In this document: in pieces, positions 16,173-24,758 of the stretch
Numbering within the stretch: position 1 is the first letter of the stretch
Layout: the number at the start of each line of letters is the position of its first letter
Source: Chloroflexota bacterium
GTDB taxonomy: Bacteria > Chloroflexota > Dehalococcoidia > Lucifugimonadales > UBA3495
DNA length: 56,522 nucleotides
Direction of reading: 5' to 3'
Assembly: GCA_028875055.1 (NCBI GenBank)
Contig: JAPPGG010000011.1
Coordinates: forward strand, 1-56,522
Translations under genes and position numbers: made by a program
Notes under the pieces: model-generated
Database searches by the model: none
The model's input: only the letters and a program-made list of their open reading frames with translations
Told to the model about the DNA's origin: nothing

Positions 16173-17546
16173 TCAGTCAGGCGCTTTCGTATCTGTTAGT
16201 TGGTTATTTGCCCTAATTCTAGCAGGAACTCCCACGGCCAGCAAATTTCTCGGGACATCCCTGGTAACCACCGAACCCGCCCCCGTGGCGGCGCCATCCC
16301 CCACAGACACCGGCGCCACCAGCATTGTATCGCAGCCGATGAAGGCCGACTCGCCGATGCTGGTGCGGTGTTTGTCCTTGCCGTCGAAATTGCAGGTGAT
16401 GGTGCCCGCCCCGATGTTTGTTCCCGCGCCAACGGTGGCGTCTCCCAGGTAGCTGAAGTGGCCCGCCAGTACCCCTCGCCCCAGGCGGCTCTCCTTGACT
16501 TCTACATAATTGCCCAGGTGAACGCCGGTTTCCAGGTGGGACCCGGGCCTCAGGTGGCTGAAGGGTCCCACGTCAACGCCGTCTTCCAGGATTGCTTCCT
16601 CCAGCATTGACGCCGTTACCCGGCAATCATTGCCAATTCGGGAGTCCTGAATTACTGCGTTGGGGCCGATTTCGCAGCCTTCGCCGATGGCGGTGTTGCC
16701 CACGACACTGGTGTTGGGCCGGATTACGGTATCGCAACCGATTGCCACCCCTGCGTCGATATAGACGGAACCCGGGTCCTGCACCGTAACCCCGGACCGC
16801 ATCAGGTTTTCGAGGATTTGCCAGCGCATGACGGTTTCCACCTGGGCCAGCTGGACCCGGTCGTTCACGCCGAAAATCTCCTCGGGCATTTCGCTGGCCA
16901 CCGAGTCCACGACATCTCCATCCTGCGCCGCCAGGCCCACCAGGCAGGTCAGGTAAATCTCGCCCGAGGCGGAGGGAGCAATCCTGGGCAGCGTCGCTTC
17001 CAGCCAGGTGCGGCTGAAGCAATAGGCGCCGGCGTTTACCTCGGCCGGAGCCCAGGCGTCCTCGTCCGAGTCGGCGGCCTCAACCAGGTCAACAATCCGG
17101 CCTTCTTCATCCCGCAGCACCCGCCCCAGGTCGGGGGCCAGCATATCCGGGGCGGTCAGCATTGTCATGGCGCTTCCGCTGGCCTGGTGCTGGTCCACCA
17201 GTTGTTGAAGGGATTCTTGGCGCAGCAGGGGCGAATCGCTCCCCAGCAATACCAGGTTGGCCGTATCTTTGGGCAAGGCCGCGACGGCGTGGGCAGCCGC
17301 ATCTCCCGTTCCATTGGGGGCGGGCTGAATAACGTACTCCACGCTATCCCCCAGCGCTTCCTTGATGGGGGAGCGCGTGGCTGGAGAGACCACCACCAGA
17401 ATGCGCTCAATGCCCAGGCCCTGGAGCAACTCTACGGAGTAGCGGACCATTTCCTTGCCACATACCTTGTGCAGCGGCTTGGGAATCCTGGAAACCATTC
17501 GGCTGCCGGCGCCGGCAGCCATGATTACCCCGGCCCAATGTTCCAT
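16173..17546 (-). CDS. glmU: Bifunctional GlmU (GlcN-1-P acetyltransferase / GlcNAc-1-P uridyltransferase)
   Basis: GlmU makes UDP-GlcNAc for cell-envelope polymers. The product is 457 residues from ATG 17546 (MEHWAGVIMAAG), chosen over a 42-residue longer frame because AGAGGTGA sits immediately upstream and the nucleotide-binding motif normally lies at the extreme N-terminus. The N-terminal uridyltransferase domain has the GAGSRM...PKPLHKVCGKEM signature and a GSDSPLL segment. The C-terminal half is a left-handed beta-helix of hexapeptide repeats (VIRPNTSVVGNTAIGEGCEI) given in parts: VIRPNTSVVG, NTAIGEGCEIGP. It contains HLRPGSHLETGVHLGNYVEVK (split HLRPGSH, GVHLGNYVEVK) and the acetyltransferase region with NFDGKDKHRT. 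The CorC-like gene follows 7 bases later. Confidence 0.93.
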   Translation of the reverse strand: MEHWAGVIMAAGAGSRMVSRIPKPLHKVCGKEMVRYSVELLQGLGIERILVVVSPATRSPIKEALGDSVEYVIQPAPNGTGDAAAHAVAALPKDTANLVLLGSDSPLLRQESLQQLVDQHQASGSAMTMLTAPDMLAPDLGRVLRDEEGRIVDLVEAADSDEDAWAPAEVNAGAYCFSRTWLEATLPRIAPSASGEIYLTCLVGLAAQDGDVVDSVASEMPEEIFGVNDRVQLAQVETVMRWQILENLMRSGVTVQDPGSVYIDAGVAIGCDTVIRPNTSVVGNTAIGEGCEIGPNAVIQDSRIGNDCRVTASMLEEAILEDGVDVGPFSHLRPGSHLETGVHLGNYVEVKESRLGRGVLAGHFSYLGDATVGAGTNIGAGTITCNFDGKDKHRTSIGESAFIGCDTMLVAPVSVGDGAATGAGSVVTRDVPRNLLAVGVPARIRANNQLTDTKAPD

Positions 17547-17756
17547 CATTTCACCTCTGCTGCCAACGCTCAGAGCGACATGAGCGGCATAATTCCGGCG
17601 TCGGAGTCGGGTTGGCAGCGCCCGTTTCCTGTTGCGTGCATCCGGTTTGACAACCCCGGGAGTCGAAGCCAAAATGGGGCTTAACTCCCCCTGGCGTCCC
17701 AGCTCCTGGCAGTTTGCCGTATTCTACATCATACCCCCATAGAAGCAGGAGGTCCC

Positions 17757-17954
17757 ATGCCAGACCTTACGGAAGCGGAAATACTTACTCTGGCCCGCGC
17801 CGCAGGTGTGACCATTCCTCCCGAACTGGTAGCGGAGGTTGGCTACAGCCTTAACGGTGTGCTGGAAGCGCTGGACAACATTGACCTGCCCGATCTTGAT
17901 CAGATTGAGCCCCTGCCCATAATCCTGCCAGGCCCGCCGGCAGACGCTGCATAA
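17757..17954 (+). CDS. GatC/AtzG-like small amidase partner
   Basis: This 65-residue protein has AGGAGG just before ATG 17757. Its pattern (LTLARAAGVTIPPELVAEVGYSLNGVLEAL, given as LTLARAAGVTIPP and VAEVGYSLNGVLEAL) followed by a proline-rich tail resembles GatC and the AtzG subunit that wraps around a GatA-type amidase. The amidase gene begins 13 bases after its stop. Known precedent: AtzG binds the AtzE amidase of cyanuric acid degradation in a GatCA-like complex. The pair here is probably such a complex with unknown substrate, and not the tRNA amidotransferase, since no GatB is present. Confidence 0.65.
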   Translation: MPDLTEAEILTLARAAGVTIPPELVAEVGYSLNGVLEALDNIDLPDLDQIEPLPIILPGPPADAA

Positions 17955-17967
17955 AGGAGCCGGAACG

Positions 17968-19383
17968 ATGAACAAGCAAGAGATCCCCTTCCTTTCCGCA
18001 ACCGAACTTGCCGGCCTGATCGAGTCCCGGGCAGTGTCGCCGGTGGAGGCTGCCGAGGCCTACCTGGAACGGATAGCCGACGTGGATGGCAAGCTAAACT
18101 CGTACATTACCGTAACGGGCGATGAGGCGCTGGCCGAGGCCCGCCAGGCCGAGGCGGAAATCGCTGCCGGAAACTACCGGGGTCCGATGCACGGCATTCC
18201 CGTGGCGGTGAAGGACCAGCTGAATACCCAGGGCGTCCGCACCACGGGCGGGTCTTCAATTCTGGCGGAAAACGTACCCGACGAAGACGCCACCGCCATT
18301 GCCAGGCTCAGGGGAGCCGGTTCGGTCCTCCTGGGCAAGCTGAACATGAGCGAGTTCGCCAGCGGCGATGCCTTCCATCATCCTTACGGACGTCCCCGCA
18401 ACCCCTGGGACCTGAACCGGAATCCGGGGACTTCCAGCAGCGGCTCGGGCGCGGCCACAGCGGCGTTTCTTTGCGCCACCTCCCTGGGCGAGGACACCGG
18501 GGGCTCGATACGGGGCCCGGCCACCTTTTGCGGACTGGTGGGAATCAGGCCCACCTGGGGGAGGGTCAGCCGGTACGGAATGCAGGCGGCGGCGTGGTCC
18601 ATGGACACGGCAGGGCCAATTTCCCGTACTGTGTCCGACTGCGCAATGACCTTGGAGGCCATTGCCGGGTACGACCCAAGAGACCCTTACACTTCCCCCG
18701 CTCCGGTACCAAGCTACCAGGCCAACCTGTCCCAGGACATAAGGGGACTGAAGGTGGGCGTGGTCAAGGAACGGGTCTATTCCAGCGCGGTTGACTCTGA
18801 AGTCGGCGAAGCGGTTATACGGGCCATCGCGCGACTGGGCGAACTTGGCGCGGACGTGGAGGAGGTATCCCTGCCCCTGATGGTACACTCGGCGGCCGTG
18901 TCCAGCCTGATCATAATGGTTGACGCGGCATCTCTGCACCAGGACGGGCTGGCCAACCACCTGGACGAGTACGACTATAACAACCGCATCAGGCTGCTGG
19001 CCGGCAGCATTGTTCCGGCCCAGGCTTACCAACGGGCCCTCAAAGCCCGTCAGGCCCTGCGCCAGGAAATACTGGACGCCCTGAACCAGGTGGATATCCT
19101 GGTTATGCCTACCTCGTCTATTCCCGCGTCCCTGATACCGGAGCGGGCGGGAATCAGCAGCAAGCAGGAAGTGCTGGATGGCTACGCCGGGCGCCGCAGT
19201 TTTACCTCGCCCTTCAACCTGGCCAGCGTACCGGCCCTTTCGGTTCCGTGCGGGTTCACCTCCGGCAACCTGCCCATTGGCCTTCAGATGGCGGGCCGAC
19301 CCCTGGATGAGCAAACGCTGTTCAACGCGGCCTACGCCTACGAGCAGGCCAACGACTGGTACCGGCAGCACCCGGATGTGTAG
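17968..19383 (+). CDS. Amidase-signature hydrolase (GatA/AtzE-like)
   Basis: This 471-residue enzyme carries the complete amidase-signature triad: K82 (PVAVKDQ), cis-Ser S156 (PGTSSSGSG) and nucleophile S180 (EDTGGSIRGPA), with the same 24-residue spacing between serines as GatA. It hydrolyses an amide or carboxamide, with the substrate not predictable from sequence. AGGAGCCGG precedes ATG 17968. The small GatC-like gene immediately upstream suggests a two-subunit enzyme of the AtzE/AtzG type. No signal peptide is seen, so it is cytoplasmic. Confidence 0.88.
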   Translation: MNKQEIPFLSATELAGLIESRAVSPVEAAEAYLERIADVDGKLNSYITVTGDEALAEARQAEAEIAAGNYRGPMHGIPVAVKDQLNTQGVRTTGGSSILAENVPDEDATAIARLRGAGSVLLGKLNMSEFASGDAFHHPYGRPRNPWDLNRNPGTSSSGSGAATAAFLCATSLGEDTGGSIRGPATFCGLVGIRPTWGRVSRYGMQAAAWSMDTAGPISRTVSDCAMTLEAIAGYDPRDPYTSPAPVPSYQANLSQDIRGLKVGVVKERVYSSAVDSEVGEAVIRAIARLGELGADVEEVSLPLMVHSAAVSSLIIMVDAASLHQDGLANHLDEYDYNNRIRLLAGSIVPAQAYQRALKARQALRQEILDALNQVDILVMPTSSIPASLIPERAGISSKQEVLDGYAGRRSFTSPFNLASVPALSVPCGFTSGNLPIGLQMAGRPLDEQTLFNAAYAYEQANDWYRQHPDV

Positions 19384-19456
19384 GGGGCCCGGCAACGTTG
19401 GAACAATGACCCAACGAAAGTGCGGAGTGTCAGGACTGAACCTGGAGAGGTGAGCC

Positions 19457-19717
19457 ATGCACGCGGAAAAATATTCAACCGACGAAGTCCGAGAGCGGGC
19501 AAGCAAGATTTACGAGAACGATATCAGGCATCTGGTTGAGCCGAAGCATAATGGAAGGTTCGTTGTTATAGATATAGAGAGCGGGGACTATGAGATAGGT
19601 GATGACGACATCACTGCAGAAGAACGACTTGAGGAACGTCGCCCGGGTTGCCAAGGACACCTGTTCAGAATCGGCTGCGAATCAGCATTTGTAATAGGGT
19701 GGGGAGGCAATCCATAA
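19457..19717 (+). CDS. Small unknown protein paired with an aspartic protease
   Basis: This 86-residue protein starts at ATG 19457 after GGAGAGGTGA. Its sequence has RASKIYENDIRHLVEPKHNGRFV (split RASKIYENDIR, LVEPKHNGRFV), then VIDIESGDYEIGDDD and a C-terminal GHLFRIGCESAFVIG. Similar small proteins occur next to clan AA proteases in cyanobacteria and Chloroflexi (from memory). The stop is immediately followed by the GTG start of the protease gene, so the two are translationally coupled. Function unknown; an antitoxin-like or substrate-adaptor role is possible. Local base composition is more AT-rich than its neighbours, suggesting acquisition. Confidence 0.6.
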   Translation: MHAEKYSTDEVRERASKIYENDIRHLVEPKHNGRFVVIDIESGDYEIGDDDITAEERLEERRPGCQGHLFRIGCESAFVIGWGGNP

Positions 19718-20086
19718 GTGATCAACGGAACTGTAGATAATCTTGGGCAGGCCCGTGTCCCTCTTGAAATCAGGTACGGTGATGGCGAATTTCATTCTCT
19801 GAGAGTGGTTGTGGACACAGGCTTCAACGGGCACTTGACACTCTATCCCGAATTAATCCTACAACTGGGTTTGAGACCAATGCGCAGCCTTGATGTTTCG
19901 CTGGCCGGCAATCTGCAAAGGACGGTAAATACTTTTAGAGGGCAAGTGCTGTGGCATGGTCAGTTAAAGACTATCCGCATTTTGGAAGCGTCAGGCGCTC
20001 CTCTGCTCGGGATGCGTCTGCTTTCAGGCAGTCAGCTAACCATTCAGGCGAAGCAGGATGGCCAGGTTCTGATTGAGGAGCTTTAG
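19718..20086 (+). CDS. Clan AA (retropepsin-like) aspartic protease
   Basis: The protein has 122 residues from a GTG start at 19718 that abuts the stop of the upstream gene. The catalytic motif VVVDTGFNGHLTL (D-T-G, near residue 36) and the later hydrophobic-Gly motif GAPLLGMRLLSG are typical of single-domain clan AA aspartic proteases (TIGR03698-like), which act as homodimers with one D-T-G each. No signal peptide or membrane segment is seen. Target unknown. The upstream small protein is the likely partner. Confidence 0.75.
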   Translation: MINGTVDNLGQARVPLEIRYGDGEFHSLRVVVDTGFNGHLTLYPELILQLGLRPMRSLDVSLAGNLQRTVNTFRGQVLWHGQLKTIRILEASGAPLLGMRLLSGSQLTIQAKQDGQVLIEEL

Positions 20087-20156
20087 CTGACCCTGCCCGC
20101 CATTCTCTTTCGGTCTATACAAAACTGTAGGGCAAAGTTGCAAGGAGGAACCAACC

Positions 20157-20522
20157 ATGAAACTGTTCAGGCTTTCCAGGATTGACCAGGTACCCATTGC
20201 CACTGCTACTCCCATTGAGGGCTGGACCGGCGGCGAGGTGAGCCGCACCCGCCAGCCCCTGCTGGGCGACGGAGACAGCGAGTGGTTCAGCAGCAGCGTG
20301 GTGAACTTCGGCAAGGGCGCCACCACCGGCTGGCACCGCCACGCTACGGACCAGTTGCTGGTGGTGGTCCACGGCAACGGCATAGTGGCCAACGAAAATG
20401 AGACTCACGAAATCTCTGTGGGTGATATTGTCCAGATCTTGCCCGGCGAGAACCACTGGCACGGGGCCACGGCCGATTCCATCATGGGCCACATCACCAT
20501 AACCGGAGTGACCAAGGAGTAA
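20157..20522 (+). CDS. Cupin-domain protein
   Basis: This is a 121-residue single-cupin protein. The first cupin motif has G-x5-G-W-H-R-H (ATTGWHRHATDQ) and the second VGDIVQILPGENHWHGAT, giving three histidines and a glutamate region that could bind a metal. Such small cupins are enzymes or sensors, and substrate cannot be told. ATG 20157 has AAGGAGG upstream. A hairpin at 20593 ends the transcript. It sits between the protease pair and an alpha/beta hydrolase. Confidence 0.75.
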   Translation: MKLFRLSRIDQVPIATATPIEGWTGGEVSRTRQPLLGDGDSEWFSSSVVNFGKGATTGWHRHATDQLLVVVHGNGIVANENETHEISVGDIVQILPGENHWHGATADSIMGHITITGVTKE

Positions 20523-20592
20523 TTCCGGCTACGGCATTTCACGGTCCCATTCGGCTCTGCCGATTCGCCGGGAAACGGTTCAGAGACTGTTG

Positions 20593-20625
20593 CGGGAGGC
20601 GTCGTTCAAACGAGGCCTCCCGTTT
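20593..20625 (+). terminator. Hairpin terminator after the cupin gene
   Basis: CGGGAGGC (20593-20600) pairs with GCCTCCCG (20615-20622), with an inner CGTT/AACG stem, then TTTG. It lies inside the longest frame of the next gene, which supports that gene's start at 20695. Confidence 0.6.
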
Positions 20626-20694
20626 GCGTTGCCTTGCCGCCTTTGCTACACTCTGCCCAACCACCCTCCCGCCAGCAATTCAGTTGAGGTTCTT

Positions 20695-21492
20695 ATGACG
20701 TCTCTGTCCGTTGCATGGACTGAAGAAACCCGGCCCGTGGCCGGGGTTGACCTCCACCTGAGGAGAGGCGGTTCCGGGGAACCGCTCCTGATTCTTAACG
20801 ATGAGTTTGGCCACCTGGGGTCGCTCCGCTACCAGGAAGAATTGGCCCAGAACTACACAGTCTATATTCCGTCCCACCCCGGCTTTGGCCCGACGCCCCG
20901 CCTGGACTGGATAATGAACGTCCGTGACCTGGCTGGCTGGTACCTGATGGCGCTGGAGGAACTGGGGCTGAACTCGGTTAACGCCATCGGCCTGTCCATG
21001 GGCGGCTGGCTGGCCGCCGAGATGGCCACGATGGATCCCGGTCAGTTCAAAAAACTGGCGCTGGTGGGAGCCATGGGCGTGCTGCCACCGGAAGGCTTCA
21101 TTTTTGACATGTTCCTGTCGGTCCCGGCAGTCTGCATAACATCGTGCTTCCACGACCCGGAGGGGACGGCCGAATTCCGGGAGATATGTCCCGAGCTGGC
21201 TGCTCCCGAACAGGCCCAGGCTTGGGAAATCGCCCGCGAGGAAGCCTGCCGCCTGGGCTGGAGGCCCTACATGTACTACCCGGGCATGCCTAACCTGCTG
21301 GGGCGCCTTAAGGACCTGCCCACAATGATTGTGTGGGGCAGAGAGGACGAATTCGTTCCCCTCAGCGCCGGCCAGGTTTATCACGATTCCATCCCGGGCT
21401 CGCGGCTGGAGGTTCTGGACAACTGCGGCCACATGCCCCACGTAGAAAAAGCCGAGGAATTCCTGGGCCTGGTCAGGCAGTTTTTCGCCTAG
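20695..21492 (+). CDS. Alpha/beta hydrolase
   Basis: The protein has 265 residues from ATG 20695 (GAGG Shine-Dalgarno at about 20686); a longer frame back to 20590 runs through a terminator hairpin. It shows the alpha/beta-hydrolase order: a PLLILNDEFGHLGS oxyanion region, the nucleophile elbow G-L-S-M-G-G, an aspartate in VWGREDEFVP and a histidine in DNCGHMPHVE. These make a Ser-Asp-His triad. The usual HG-G-P motif is replaced by NDEFG. Substrate unknown; it is 78 bases before an LLM monooxygenase gene, so it may act on its product. Confidence 0.85.
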   Translation: MTSLSVAWTEETRPVAGVDLHLRRGGSGEPLLILNDEFGHLGSLRYQEELAQNYTVYIPSHPGFGPTPRLDWIMNVRDLAGWYLMALEELGLNSVNAIGLSMGGWLAAEMATMDPGQFKKLALVGAMGVLPPEGFIFDMFLSVPAVCITSCFHDPEGTAEFREICPELAAPEQAQAWEIAREEACRLGWRPYMYYPGMPNLLGRLKDLPTMIVWGREDEFVPLSAGQVYHDSIPGSRLEVLDNCGHMPHVEKAEEFLGLVRQFFA

Positions 21493-21570
21493 CCTGCGCA
21501 AGCCTCGCTTCCCCACAGTAGTGTGGGTGAGGCCACCGACCCTCCACCCAAATCCAGGAGGTACAAGGGA

Positions 21571-22848
21571 ATGTTTATCGGGTACTTCACCGAGCGGCCC
21601 TACCAGGACCAGCGGTCCGGCTACTTCGGCGCCACTGGCAAGCCCATTATGGACTTGACCGTCAGCAACGAAATCTACGACGCCAAGCTGGGCGCCGAAT
21701 TGTACAACCGATACCTCGACGAGAAGATGTACGCCGAGGAAATGGGCTTCGACGGGCTGATGCTCAACGAGCATCACGGCACCCCCTTCTGCATGGGCGG
21801 AGCCATGAACGTGGAGGCTTCCATCCTGGCGCGTATGACCAACCGGGCAAAGATCGTCCTGCTGGGAAACATTCTCCCCATTTGGGACGATCCCCTGTGG
21901 CTGGTGGAACAGCTTTCCATGATTGACATGATCTCCCGGGGTCGCCTGGTTTCCGGATGGGTCCGAGGGACGGGACGAGAGAGCGTGGCCCATAACTCGC
22001 CGCCACCCTATAACTGGGAGCGGTTCCAGGAGGCCCACGAGTTTGTAGTAAAGGCCTGGACCACGCCCGGCCCCTTCCGCTGGGAGGGAAAGCACTTCCA
22101 GTACCGGCACGTCAACCCCTGGGTGCGGCCCTACCAGGAACCCCACCCGCCCATCTGGCTGCCGGGAGTGGTAAGCCGGGACTCCCTGATGTGGGCGGCG
22201 GAAAAGCGCATTCCCTACATCATGCTGGCCACGGAAATGGAACCAACCAAGTTGGCCTTCCAGCTTTACCACGACACTGCCGCCGAGCACGGCTACGAGT
22301 CTGGTCCCCAGAACATTGGCTACCTCTGGAAGGTTCACGTTGACGAGACCGAGGAACTGGCGGAGGAAACTGCCCGAAAGTACGTGCAGGGCCCCAGCAA
22401 CCCCTTCCTGGCCGGCAACGAGGGTACGGTTAATCCCGCCCTGGTAAATCTGCCCGGCCTGACTTCCCGCACCCGTGTCCTTCCCACCCAGGCGGTGGCG
22501 ACGGCAGCCCGGGGCGGTACCGGCGGCGTGGCCGGAGTGCTGGGAAGGCCCTACGAGCAGCAGATTGAAGACTACACCATTATCACCGGTACACCGGATA
22601 CGGTAATCAAGAGGATTCGCCACGTCCTGGAATACATCCGACCCGGCAGCATCTTCTTCTGGGATGGCGACGGCGCCATGACCCACGACGACGCCATGCG
22701 CAGCCTTCGCCTGATGGGGCAGGAAGTAATTCCCGCGGTTAAGGAAATAGCCAAGGAGCTGGAACTGCCGGGCCCCTTTGAGGTGGATCCAGCCACGGGG
22801 AAGGACCTTACCAAGGAGGAGGCCGCAGCCCCCACTGCCGATGATTAG
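21571..22848 (+). CDS. Luciferase-like flavin monooxygenase (LLM class)
   Basis: The product is 425 residues from ATG 21571, with AGGAGGT at 21556-21562. A longer frame from 21523 adds 16 residues without support. It is a TIM-barrel bacterial-luciferase-type flavoprotein: YAEEMGFDGLMLNEHHG near residue 70, then VLLGNILPIWDDPLWLVEQ (split VLLGNILPI, DDPLWLVEQ), DMISRGRLVSGWVRGTGRE, and PPIWLPG. Such enzymes use FMNH2 or F420 with O2 to oxidise small organics. The C-terminal ~40 residues are charged and low-complexity. Expansion of this family is a feature of SAR202-type Chloroflexota; three copies are in this window. Confidence 0.9.
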   Translation: MFIGYFTERPYQDQRSGYFGATGKPIMDLTVSNEIYDAKLGAELYNRYLDEKMYAEEMGFDGLMLNEHHGTPFCMGGAMNVEASILARMTNRAKIVLLGNILPIWDDPLWLVEQLSMIDMISRGRLVSGWVRGTGRESVAHNSPPPYNWERFQEAHEFVVKAWTTPGPFRWEGKHFQYRHVNPWVRPYQEPHPPIWLPGVVSRDSLMWAAEKRIPYIMLATEMEPTKLAFQLYHDTAAEHGYESGPQNIGYLWKVHVDETEELAEETARKYVQGPSNPFLAGNEGTVNPALVNLPGLTSRTRVLPTQAVATAARGGTGGVAGVLGRPYEQQIEDYTIITGTPDTVIKRIRHVLEYIRPGSIFFWDGDGAMTHDDAMRSLRLMGQEVIPAVKEIAKELELPGPFEVDPATGKDLTKEEAAAPTADD

Positions 22849-22880
22849 CCTCGCTCCCCTCACGTTGCCAGGTAATTCAG

Positions 22881-22901
22881 GGGCGGGTTGAGAACCCGCC
22901 C
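22881..22901. terminator. GC-rich hairpin between LLM and halogenase genes
   Basis: GGGCGGGTT and AACCCGCCC form a perfect 9-bp stem with a GAG loop. It resembles the hairpin of repeat family A and may be its remnant. The T-run is absent, so termination would be weak. Confidence 0.45.
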
Positions 22902-22950
22902 TTGCCGATTCCCACCATATCGCAAATTCCAGCTCAGGGTTACCGGATAA

Positions 22951-24666
22951 ATGTCTGCTGAATTCTCCACAGACGTGCTTGTCATCGGTGGCGGGCCCGC
23001 GGGCAGCGCCGCTGCAACCATGCTGGCACGCCAGGGCTGGCAGGTGCTGCTGCTGGAACGAGAGCTCTTCCCCCGCGAGCATGTGGGGGAATCCCTGCTT
23101 CCGGCCAGCATTCCCATCCTGGAAGAGCTGGGAGTCCTTCCCGCAGTGGAGGCCCAGGGCTTCGTAAAAAAGCTGGGGGCCACCATGGTGTGGGGACGAG
23201 ACCGGGAACCCTGGAGCTGGTTTTTTGGCGAGACCAACCGCCGAAATCCCCATTCCTACCAGGTCTGGCGCCCCACCTTCGACCACCTGCTGCTGGACAA
23301 CGCGGCCTCCAACGGCGTGGAAGTGCGCCAGGGCTGGAGGGCCACGGAGATCGTGCTAGCGCCCCAAGCCCCTCACTCCGGCGAAAGCCTTAATCCTGAA
23401 GACGTCGCCAGCCAGCATTCCCCCCGCACAGATGCCTCGGCCCCCGTCGTACGCTGCCTGGACCACAATGGCATCGAGCGCCTGATTCCCGCCCGTTTCG
23501 TTGTTGACGCCTCCGGTCAAAACGGACTGCTGGGAAGGCAGCTGGATCTTCGACGGTGGGACGAGTCCTTCCGTAACCTGGCCGTTTACGCCTACTACCA
23601 GGGCGCGGAACGCCTGCCCCCGCCGGCAGACACCAACATCTTCATCGAGTCATTTGCCCACGGCTGGTTGTGGACCATTCCGCTGCACACGGGCCAGGCC
23701 AGCGTGGGGGCGGTAGTAGATCAGCGAATTGGGGAGGAACGGGTCAGGGAACTGGGGCTGGAACGCTTCCTGGAGGACCAACTGGCGCAGGCCCCTCACA
23801 CTGCGGGAATGTTGAGGAATGCCCTGAAGGTGTCGGGCCCCTTCATCGTCAAGGACTGGTCCTATGCCTGCGACAATATCGCCGGCGATGGCTACGTGCT
23901 GGCCGGCGATGCCGCCTGTTTCATAGATCCCCTTTTCTCTTCCGGCGTTCACCTGGCCCTGATGTCGGGCGTCCTGGCTGCGGCCTATGCCACCACTGCT
24001 TTGCGCAATCCCGAAATGGGTACCGCCGCTGCCCAGGTTTACGGGGAACTGTACATGAAGGAGTACCACCACTTTCGCGAAATGGTGCGGCTCTTCTATT
24101 CCAGCAATCGCACGGTGGATTCCTACTTCTGGGAGGCAAGGCGAATTCTGGAAGACCAGGACGGCGCGGATTCGGGACTGTCCCCCCGGGCATCCTTCAT
24201 CCAGGCGGTGGCGGGCCAGCCACCCCGGGGCTACGAACGGATGGTGCTGGAAAGAGGGGCGGCGCCAGCGGCATTCGCCGAAAGCGTCCGCGCGGTCGAG
24301 GAGGACCGCATTAGACGGCAGTCTGAAGTCCAGGGCCTTCTTGAGCCGCGCAACGGTCAGCCGCCGCGGATTCTGGACTCAGCGCCTCAGCTGGGTCCCG
24401 GAGTACGGGTGGAGCGCAAGCCCGTGCCAGGAGATGGAGTATTCGAGTGGGGTTACGTGCTGGTAACCGACGGCCATCCGGAGGGCTTGCCCTGCAGCAA
24501 CCTGGTGGCGCGCCTGGCAACCATGGTTGACGGACAGACCACCGTCCGGCAGATATTGACCGCCTTGGCTTCGGAAGCGGAACCCGCCCAGCAGGAACAG
24601 TTGCTGGGCAGCGTGCTAACGGCCCTGCAGATTCTCTACGTGGACGGAACGATAGCCGGGCTGTAA
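22951..24666 (+). CDS. Flavin-dependent halogenase-family oxidoreductase
   Basis: The protein has 571 residues. The N-terminal FAD-binding GGGPAGS is at residues 13-19. Three halogenase signatures are present: lysine K74 in KKLGATMVWG, W-x-W-x-I-P at residues 239-244 (WLWTIP), and F-x-x-P-x-x-S-x-G at 324-332 (FIDPLFSSG). FAD-binding GDAACF lies at 319-324. The pattern matches the CmlS/CndH-type FADH2-dependent halogenases, which chlorinate via HOCl and the lysine. The last ~105 residues form an extra domain (SNLVARLATMVDGQTTVRQIL split SNLVARLATMVDG, TTVRQIL; then VLTALQILYVDGTI) that looks like a PqqD-like winged helix. A plain monooxygenase or geranylgeranyl-reductase-like role cannot be excluded. 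Start ATG 22951 lacks a strong Shine-Dalgarno. Confidence 0.75.
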   Translation: MSAEFSTDVLVIGGGPAGSAAATMLARQGWQVLLLERELFPREHVGESLLPASIPILEELGVLPAVEAQGFVKKLGATMVWGRDREPWSWFFGETNRRNPHSYQVWRPTFDHLLLDNAASNGVEVRQGWRATEIVLAPQAPHSGESLNPEDVASQHSPRTDASAPVVRCLDHNGIERLIPARFVVDASGQNGLLGRQLDLRRWDESFRNLAVYAYYQGAERLPPPADTNIFIESFAHGWLWTIPLHTGQASVGAVVDQRIGEERVRELGLERFLEDQLAQAPHTAGMLRNALKVSGPFIVKDWSYACDNIAGDGYVLAGDAACFIDPLFSSGVHLALMSGVLAAAYATTALRNPEMGTAAAQVYGELYMKEYHHFREMVRLFYSSNRTVDSYFWEARRILEDQDGADSGLSPRASFIQAVAGQPPRGYERMVLERGAAPAAFAESVRAVEEDRIRRQSEVQGLLEPRNGQPPRILDSAPQLGPGVRVERKPVPGDGVFEWGYVLVTDGHPEGLPCSNLVARLATMVDGQTTVRQILTALASEAEPAQQEQLLGSVLTALQILYVDGTIAGL

Positions 24667-24758
24667 AATTCAACTACCTGTATCTGGCAGCTAATATCCC
24701 CCCCAAATCCAGACTCTCCTATGCTGTTCTGCACCATAGAAAACAAGGAGGCGCCGCA

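Noticed and set aside
20680-23286. 868-codon minus-strand frame across the hydrolase, LLM and halogenase genes
   Set aside because: It spans three well-supported plus-strand genes and their intergenic DNA and has no homology signal.
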